From Paragemmobacter kunshanensis (GTDB lineage: Bacteria; Pseudomonadota; Alphaproteobacteria; Rhodobacterales; Rhodobacteraceae): DNA of 64,000 nucleotides. Made by a program: the position numbers and the translations under genes. The notes below the pieces were generated by a model. It had not been told where the DNA came from and did no database searches. It worked only from the letters and a program-made list of their open reading frames with translations. The stretch spans positions 1 to 64,000 of the forward strand of contig NZ_JAALFE010000011.1 of the NCBI RefSeq assembly GCF_011059185.1. Direction: 5' to 3'. Shown one piece after another: positions 58,520 through 64,000 of the stretch. The stretch's first letter is position 1. Every line of letters starts with the position of its first letter.

Positions 58520-59334
58520 CAGACCACCGCCATCACGCGGGCCGGGCCGCCCGTGCCGCCCTTGTGCTTGGGCGCGCCGATGAAGACGGTCGCGCCGGTG
58601 GCGGGCAGGCCGTCAAGTCCGGCGAGGTTCTCGATCCCGAAGCGCCCGCCCGGAAGCCAGCTGAAATGCACCGCGAAATCGGCGGAATTGCCGGGATCGA
58701 GCGAGAGCGTGTCCACCCCGATGCAAGCCACGTCGAGCCCCGCCAGCATGTCCGTCGCGGCCTTGCTGAAGCCGGGGAAGGCGAACTTGCCTTCGGGATC
58801 GTTGCGGAAGGAAGGATCGCCCACCTTCGCCGCCCAGCCGGAATTCATCGCGACGCAGGATCCGGCGGGGATTTCGCCATTGGCGCTGACCCAGGCTTCG
58901 ATATCGGCGGGTTCGACCATGGCGTTGGGATCTTCCGCGGCCTTTGCCTTCAGGTCGATGATGCAGAGCGGGCAGACCAGACGTTCGGGGGCGAGATCGG
59001 CGACGGAGGTGCCGTCTTCGGTGAAATGCAGCGGCGCGTCGATATGGGTGCCGGTATGTTCGTAGATCGTCAGCTTCCAGAGCTGATAGCCGGAATCGGC
59101 GAATTTCACCGCCGGTTCGTAAAGGATGCCGGGATTGCCGTCGAAGGTGGGGAAAGCGCCGTCATAGGCATGGGTCAGGTCCACCACACGGCCTGCGGCC
59201 TGCGCAAGCGCGGGCTTGGCCGTGGTCAGGCCCGAGGCCATGACGGCAGCGGTGGTTGCGGCGGCGCCGGTGAACAGGGCGCGGCGCGACAGCATGGATT
59301 TCTTCACGGAGTCGATCAGACAGGCATCACACAT
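58519..59334 (-). CDS. Cyclase-family protein (putative metal-dependent hydrolase), Tat-exported
   Basis: Kynurenine-formamidase-like cyclase fold: the metal-binding HTGTHIDAPLHF lies near residue 94, after VVDLTHAYDGAFPTFDGNPG. An N-terminal twin-arginine signal (SRRALFTGAAATTAAVMASG) predicts export to the periplasm. Length 271 residues. Upstream GAGAGAGGA supports the start. With the AhpD-like partner and the nearby diheme cytochrome, it may detoxify or oxidise a small amide, lactone or aldehyde; nothing shows which. Confidence 0.87.
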   Translation of the reverse strand: MCDACLIDSVKKSMLSRRALFTGAAATTAAVMASGLTTAKPALAQAAGRVVDLTHAYDGAFPTFDGNPGILYEPAVKFADSGYQLWKLTIYEHTGTHIDAPLHFTEDGTSVADLAPERLVCPLCIIDLKAKAAEDPNAMVEPADIEAWVSANGEIPAGSCVAMNSGWAAKVGDPSFRNDPEGKFAFPGFSKAATDMLAGLDVACIGVDTLSLDPGNSADFAVHFSWLPGGRFGIENLAGLDGLPATGATVFIGAPKHKGGTGGPARVMAVV

Positions 59335-59434
59335 CGGTCAATCCTCTCTCTGCTGGTTGCAACGGACGGGGCCGGTCCGGCATCCGCCCGAGGCGTTCAG
59401 CGTTCCATCCGCCCAGCCCTCGCGTCAAGCGAAG

Positions 59435-59740
59435 TCACAGCGGCCCCATCACCCTTGCGTTGAAACCATAGACCTCGCGCCCGCCTGACAGCGGCACCAG
59501 ATGCACCTCGCGGCTTTGGCCCGGTTCGAAGCGCACCGCCGTTCCGGCCGGGATGTCCAGCCGCTTGCCCATCGCGGCCGCCCGGTCGAAGGCCAGACCC
59601 GGATTGGTTTCGGCGAAATGGTAGTGGCTGCCCACCTGCACCGGGCGGTCGCCGGTATTGGCGACCATCAGAACCGTCACCTCGGCCCCGTCATTCAGGA
59701 TTATCTCGCCCTCGGCTGGGAAAATCTCACCCGGGATCAT
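59435..59740 (-). CDS. ureB: Urease beta subunit
   Basis: Structural urease subunit. [20 protein letters not shown] is the canonical N-terminus, followed by [20 protein letters not shown]. The 101-residue length is normal. It follows ureJ after 14 bases and is the last gene of the ureDAJB block. The expected next gene, ureC, lies 2.5 kb away. Confidence 0.96.
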   Translation of the reverse strand: MIPGEIFPAEGEIILNDGAEVTVLMVANTGDRPVQVGSHYHFAETNPGLAFDRAAAMGKRLDIPAGTAVRFEPGQSREVHLVPLSGGREVYGFNARVMGPL

Positions 59741-59754
59741 CGCAGGCGCCCCCC

Positions 59755-60327
59755 TTAGCCGAAGACCAGCGACAGGCCGCCCAGCGCCGTGCCGACGCCC
59801 AGAAGCCGAAGCGTTCCGCTTGCGGCAAGGCGGTTCAGGGCAAGCCCGATGGCAAGCCCCACGAGATGCAGCCCCATCGTCGCCAGGGCAAAGCCCGCCG
59901 CATAGAGCGCAAGCCCCGTCTCCGGCCCTTCGGCCCCATGGGCATGGCCGTGGAAGAGGCCGAAGGCCGCCACGGCCAACGCCGCCCAGCCCGGCGGAAG
60001 GCGCAGCGCGAGGGCCGCCGCCACGCCCAGAAGGACGACCGAGGCAAGGATCATCGGCTCTACCCCCGGCAGGGGCAGACCCGCGAGGCCAAGCATCCCC
60101 CCGGCCAGCATCGCCCCGACAAAGGCCAGCGGCAGCGCCCAGAGCGCCCGCCCGCCCAGCATCGCGGCCCAGAGGCCGACGGCCAGCATCGCCAGCAGGT
60201 GATCCATGCCGCCGACGGGATGGCCAAGACCGGAAAGGAAGCCGGAGCCGTGCCCTTCATGGGCCAGAACGGCCGCGGGCATGGCCACGAGGAGGGCCGA
60301 CAGAAGCAGGGAAGACCGGATTGCCAT
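59755..60327 (-). CDS. ureJ: HupE/UreJ-type nickel transporter
   Basis: Membrane protein of 190 residues with a signal peptide and about six spans. It has the family motifs [22 protein letters not shown] near the N-terminus and [16 protein letters not shown]. HupE/UreJ proteins import nickel. Its place between ureA and ureB supplies metal for the urease. Confidence 0.92.
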   Translation of the reverse strand: MAIRSSLLLSALLVAMPAAVLAHEGHGSGFLSGLGHPVGGMDHLLAMLAVGLWAAMLGGRALWALPLAFVGAMLAGGMLGLAGLPLPGVEPMILASVVLLGVAAALALRLPPGWAALAVAAFGLFHGHAHGAEGPETGLALYAAGFALATMGLHLVGLAIGLALNRLAASGTLRLLGVGTALGGLSLVFG

Positions 60328-60339
60328 GGCGGATACCTT

Positions 60340-60638
<299 letters not shown>

Positions 60639-60642
<4 letters not shown>

Positions 60643-61478
60643 CGACCGTTCTCCTGATATTGCCAGACGCGCGGCAGGACTGCGCCGCGCCGCAGGACGG
60701 AAAGCGCCCGCGCGATCTGGCGGCGCAGCGGCCAGCCGTCCTGCGCCATGGCGCGCAGGACCAGCCTGCCGTCATAGGCCGAGGCCGCGGCCTGCACGCC
60801 CGGTTCATCCAGCACGCGCCGCAGGGGGGCCAAGGCATCGCCAAGGCCCGGGGCCAGCATGACAAGGCTGGCAAAGCAGCGCGCGCCGCCCAGAACGGCC
60901 TGCCCGGCGGCAAGGGCGGCGGTTTCCAGAACGAGGGGTTCCAGATGCAGGAGCGCGCCGTTGCGCCGGATCTCGCGCCGGTCACGGAAGGCGAGGTGGT
61001 GGACCGTCTCGCCCATGGCATGGCGGCCCAGCACCACCGCCTCGAGCGCGAGGCAGCCGGCATCGGGGGCAAGGTCGATGCGCGTGGTGCGGTCGAGGGA
61101 GGCGGCGTCGAAGAGGATGGTTTCCTGGGGCAGCCAGTCGAGCCAGCCACCCGCACCGACGCCCAGCGCCACCTCGACCCGGGCGGTGCCGGAGGCGGCG
61201 CGATAGGCGCGTTCGGCGGTTTGCGTGGTGGCGATGGCCCGCACGCCATCGCCCAGATGCAGGGAGTAGGACAGCCGATCCCCGCCCGTCAGGCCGCCCG
61301 AGGTGTTCAGGAAGACCACTTCCGGCACAGCCCCCACGCGGGGCAGGATGGCCTTGGCCGAGTCCTGCTGCCGCAGGTCCACCAGACGGACCCGCCCACC
61401 GTCCTGACGCAGGCGCACCGCCGCCTCGCCGCGGCTGCGCTGCATCTGGGGGGTGGGGATGGTGGTGTGGGCGGTCAT
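60639..61478 (-). CDS. ureD: Urease accessory protein UreD (UreH)
   Basis: Scaffold that starts the urease activation complex with UreF and UreG. Family blocks are [40 protein letters not shown] and a later [20 protein letters not shown]. Length 279. First gene of the urease group; it overlaps ureA. Confidence 0.94.
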
Positions 61479-61555
61479 CGAACTCGGCCGGTGGATTCCG
61501 CCTCATCCAAGGCCGAGGCGGGAGGCGGTTCAACGCAAGCCGGGGGGGCGGAAAG

Positions 61556-61619
61556 GCCGGGCTGCCCGAATGCCCGGCATGCGCCCGGATTTCGGGCGGA
61601 TTGCCCAAATCATGGGCAA
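61556..61619. repeat. Three tandem hairpins upstream of ureD
   Basis: In the gap between mtlK and ureD (61479-61666) three perfect inverted repeats follow each other: gccgggc/gcccggc (61556-61578), cgcccg/cgggcg (61582-61598) and ttgccca/tgggcaa (61601-61619). There is no T-run. They may end mtlK transcription or sit in the ureD leader. No gene is seen in the gap. Confidence 0.6.
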
Positions 61620-61666
61620 AGGCGAAAGGCGCTGCGGGATTGCGCCAGGGGTGGCGGCGCGCGACC

Positions 61667-63109
61667 TCAGCCCTTCAGGAAATCGGCCAGAACGGCGCGG
61701 GTGCCCCTTGCGCCGAGATCGGACAGGAAGGCCCCGAAGATGGCAAGGCAGTCTCGGTTCTGCGCGAGATCGCCATAGATATCCTCCATCCCCAGCCAGG
61801 CCGCAGGATCGGCGGCGGCGGCGCGGGCATTGGCCTGCAGCCTGTCCCAGTTCGGATCATTGGCCTCGATCAGCTTGCCGGAATCCGAAATTCCCATGCA
61901 ATACCGGCACCATAGCGCCGATTCCAGAAGCAGGCCGCGCGGCAGGATCCCGCGCGCCAGATTGTCGGCGATGGAGGGGATGATGAATTTCGGCTGCCGG
62001 TTCGACCCGTCAAGGCAGAGCCTGCGTTCGGTATCGGCCACCTCGGGGTTCGAGAAACGCTCGCGGATCAAGGTGAAGTAATCGTTAATATTCGTGTCCG
62101 GCACGGGGGGGGCGATCGGGATGATTTCCTCGCGTTCCACCTTTTCCAGAAAGCCCGCGATCAGCGGTTCGGCCATCGCCTCATGCACATATTCGATATC
62201 CATCAGGCCGCCGGGATAGGCGATGATCGCATGGCCGCCGTTCAGGATGCGGATCTTCATCGCCTCATAGGCGTGGACATGGGGGGTGAAGGTGACGCCG
62301 ACCTTTTCCAGCGCCGGGCGGCCTGCGGGGAAATTGTCCTCAAGCACCCATTGGCGGAAAGGTTCGCAGGTGACGGGCACGGGATCATCGGCAAGGCCGA
62401 AGGCCGCGGCCATGGCGCGTTCGCGCGGGCCGGTGGCGGGGGTGATGCGGTCCACCATGCCGTTGGGGAAGGCGACCTCTGTCTCGACCCAATCCGCCAG
62501 CGCGGGATCGGAGAGGCGCGCAAGGCCCGCGACTGCGGCCCGGGTGACATGGCCGTTGCCGGGAAGGTTGTCGCAGGACATCACGGTGAAGGGCGCAAGA
62601 CCCGCCGCGCGACGCGCCTTGAGCGCGGCCAGGATCGCGCCGAAGACGGTGGCGGGGCGGTCGAGATGCTGCGCATCAGCGACGATGTCAGGATGGGCGG
62701 GATCGAAGCGGCCGGTGGCCGGATCGACGTAATAGCCGCCCTCTGTCACGGTGAGCGAGACGATGCGGATCTCGGGGCGGGACATGGCGGCGATGAGCGC
62801 GGCATTGTCGGGCTGCACCTCGAGGAAGTCGATCATCGCGCCGATGCGCCGTGCGGTCTTGCCCGCGGGATCGAGTTCGATGACGGTGGACAGACAGTCC
62901 TGCGCCTTGAGCGCGTCGCGCATCCGCGCGTCGGTGGCCCGAACGCCTGCGCCGATGATGGCCCAATCCATGCCTTCGCCAAGGGCGAACAGATCGTCCA
63001 GATAGACGGCCATATGCGCGCGGTGGAAATTGCCAAGGCCGATATGCACGATGCCGGGGCTGAGGCGGCTGCGGTCATAGGCGGGAAGCGCATGGGGATG
63101 GACGGTCAT
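61667..63109 (-). CDS. mtlK: Mannitol 2-dehydrogenase
   Basis: Long-chain polyol dehydrogenase oxidising mannitol (and arabinitol or sorbitol) to ketoses. The N-terminal fold is IVHIGLGNFHRAHMAVYLDD. The catalytic region includes EVAFPNGMVDRITPATGP and KIRILNGGHAIIAYPGGLMD. The start at 63109 was chosen because the longer frame is not family-like; length about 480 residues. It follows smoS by 93 bases in the same direction. Confidence 0.93.
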   Translation of the reverse strand: MTVHPHALPAYDRSRLSPGIVHIGLGNFHRAHMAVYLDDLFALGEGMDWAIIGAGVRATDARMRDALKAQDCLSTVIELDPAGKTARRIGAMIDFLEVQPDNAALIAAMSRPEIRIVSLTVTEGGYYVDPATGRFDPAHPDIVADAQHLDRPATVFGAILAALKARRAAGLAPFTVMSCDNLPGNGHVTRAAVAGLARLSDPALADWVETEVAFPNGMVDRITPATGPRERAMAAAFGLADDPVPVTCEPFRQWVLEDNFPAGRPALEKVGVTFTPHVHAYEAMKIRILNGGHAIIAYPGGLMDIEYVHEAMAEPLIAGFLEKVEREEIIPIAPPVPDTNINDYFTLIRERFSNPEVADTERRLCLDGSNRQPKFIIPSIADNLARGILPRGLLLESALWCRYCMGISDSGKLIEANDPNWDRLQANARAAAADPAAWLGMEDIYGDLAQNRDCLAIFGAFLSDLGARGTRAVLADFLKG

Positions 63110-63202
63110 TCTGGGCCTCGGGTGGTCTGGGATGACCTGCGGCGGGGGTGCCGCCGCAGGATTAGGCAAAGGTTTACAGCGGGAACGGCGGGCGGCGCAT
63201 GA

Positions 63203-63973
63203 TCAGGCCATCCAGTTGCCGCCATCGACGCCGAAGCATTGGGCGACGATGTATTTCGCCTCGGGCGTGGCAAGGAAGATGGCCATGCCGGTCAGATCCC
63301 CGGCCGTGCCCATGCGCCCGAAGGGAACGGCCGCGCCCACTTCGCGCTTTTTCTGGCCCGGCGCCTTGCCTTCGTATTTGGCGAAGAAGGCATCGACCCC
63401 GTCCCAGTGTTCGCCATCCACGACGCCCGGGGCGATGGCGTTGACGTTGATGCCATGGGCGATGAGGTTCAGCCCGGCGGATTGCGTGAGGCTGATGACG
63501 GCGGCCTTGGTGGCGCAATAGACGGCGACCAGGCTTTCGCCGCGGCGGCCGGCCTGGCTGGCCATGTTGATGATCGTGCCCCCCTGCCCGCGCGCGATCA
63601 TGTGGCGGGCGGCGGCCTGCATGCAGAAGAGCGTGCCCGCGACATTGACGGCGAAGAGCCGGTCATGGTCGGCGCGGGTGATTTCGGCGATGGGGGCTGC
63701 GGAAAAGAGGGCCGCGTTGTTGATCAGGATGTCGAGATGGCCAAGCCCGGCGATGGCCGCGGCAAAGCCTGCCTCGATGCTGTCCTGGCTTGTGACATCC
63801 ATCTGCACGGCGATGGCCTGCGGGCCAAGCGCGGCGGCGGCGGCGGCCACGGCATCGGCGTTGATATCGGCCAGCGCCACGCGCGCGCCTTCAGCGATAT
63901 AGGCGCGGGCGAATTCGAGGCCGATGCCGCGCGCCGCGCCGGTGATCAGGGCGGTCTTGCCTTGCAACCTCAT
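63203..63973 (-). CDS. smoS: Sorbitol (L-iditol 2-) dehydrogenase, SDR family
   Basis: Short-chain dehydrogenase of 256 residues. The cofactor motif is LITGAARGIGLEFAR (about residues 9-23) and the active site YCATK (catalytic Tyr and Lys) after IINMASQAGRRG. The C-terminus GQKKREVGAAVPFGRMGTAG matches SmoS/PolS of Rhodobacter. Its ATG overlaps the stop of an upstream gene (ATGA). Confidence 0.93.
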   Translation of the reverse strand: MRLQGKTALITGAARGIGLEFARAYIAEGARVALADINADAVAAAAAALGPQAIAVQMDVTSQDSIEAGFAAAIAGLGHLDILINNAALFSAAPIAEITRADHDRLFAVNVAGTLFCMQAAARHMIARGQGGTIINMASQAGRRGESLVAVYCATKAAVISLTQSAGLNLIAHGINVNAIAPGVVDGEHWDGVDAFFAKYEGKAPGQKKREVGAAVPFGRMGTAGDLTGMAIFLATPEAKYIVAQCFGVDGGNWMA

Positions 63974-64000
63974 GCCAGGGCCTTTCCGTCGGGGCCGAAG
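63970..64000 (-). CDS. C-terminal end of an upstream polyol-operon gene (probably ABC ATPase)
   Basis: The last nine codons, FGPDGKALA, then TGA overlap the smoS ATG as ATGA. FGPDG(K/R) endings are common in UgpC/MalK-type sugar ATPases such as SmoK, which precedes smoS in R. sphaeroides. Only 31 bases are in the window, so the assignment rests on context. Confidence 0.5.
   Translation of the reverse strand, partial: FGPDGKALA

Overview
The window carries an almost complete photosynthesis gene cluster (PGC) of a purple non-sulphur type alphaproteobacterium, followed by urea uptake, urease and polyol genes. A Rhodobacter-clade member of the Rhodobacteraceae is suggested by four things: pufX instead of a pufC cytochrome subunit, crtA/crtC/crtD for spheroidene/spheroidenone, the gene order puf-bchZYXC-crtFE / crtDC / tspO-crtBI / crtA-bchIDO / idi-bchP-bchG-bchJ-bchE-ppsR-ppaA / bchFNBHLM-lhaA-puhABC, and very high GC with wall-to-wall coding. 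Species cannot be fixed from the sequence alone; a Rhodobacter, Tabrizicola or Gemmobacter relative would fit.

Layout. Positions 1-360 lie downstream of the puf operon and hold its terminator and what looks like the truncated beginning of dxs. Positions 361-10546 (minus strand) are one long superoperon: crtE-crtF-bchC-bchX-bchY-bchZ-pufQ-pufB-pufA-pufL-pufM-pufX. Positions 10669-13106 (plus) are crtD-crtC. tspO, crtB and crtI follow on minus, then crtA-bchI-bchD-bchO on plus. idi-bchP-(BCD transporter)-bchG, bchJ-bchE and the regulators ppsR and ppaA are on minus (20966-29749). Positions 30061-46246 (plus) hold bchF-N-B-H-L-M-lhaA, puhA-puhB-puhC-bciE-acsF-puhE-hemA and cycA. The PGC ends at a bidirectional hairpin near 46285.

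Downstream, urtA-B-C-D-E (urea ABC transporter) runs on minus from 52384 to 46306. The urease genes (ureD-A-J-B ... ureC ... ureE-F-G) are also on minus, but are interrupted between ureB and ureC by a Tat-exported cyclase-family protein, an AhpD-like protein, a possible 59-residue peptide and an oppositely oriented diheme cytochrome c. The window ends in a sorbitol/mannitol catabolism operon (smoS, mtlK and the last codons of an upstream gene).

How the parts work together. The bch genes make bacteriochlorophyll a from protoporphyrin IX. Ring E can be closed by both the anaerobic radical-SAM BchE and the oxygen-dependent AcsF/BciE route. The crt genes make spheroidene and spheroidenone; idi and the (now truncated) dxs belong to isoprenoid supply. 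puf and puh encode LH1 and the reaction centre with assembly factors, hemA supplies 5-aminolevulinate, and cycA encodes the electron donor to the reaction centre. Eleven exact TGT-N12-ACA PpsR/CrtJ operators are visible upstream of bchC, crtE/crtD, crtI/crtA, bchG, bchE and in the ppaA-bchF gap, plus one FNR-type palindrome at bchE.

I see no phage, IS element, CRISPR array, tRNA or rRNA. The least ordinary signals are apparent non-canonical or missing start codons in crtA, bchD and crtC, a translationally coupled micro-ORF between bchX and bchY, a family of short perfect palindromes that recurs at three PGC loci and has become part of the CrtA C-terminus, a hairpin that buries the puhE ribosome binding site, and the split urease operon.
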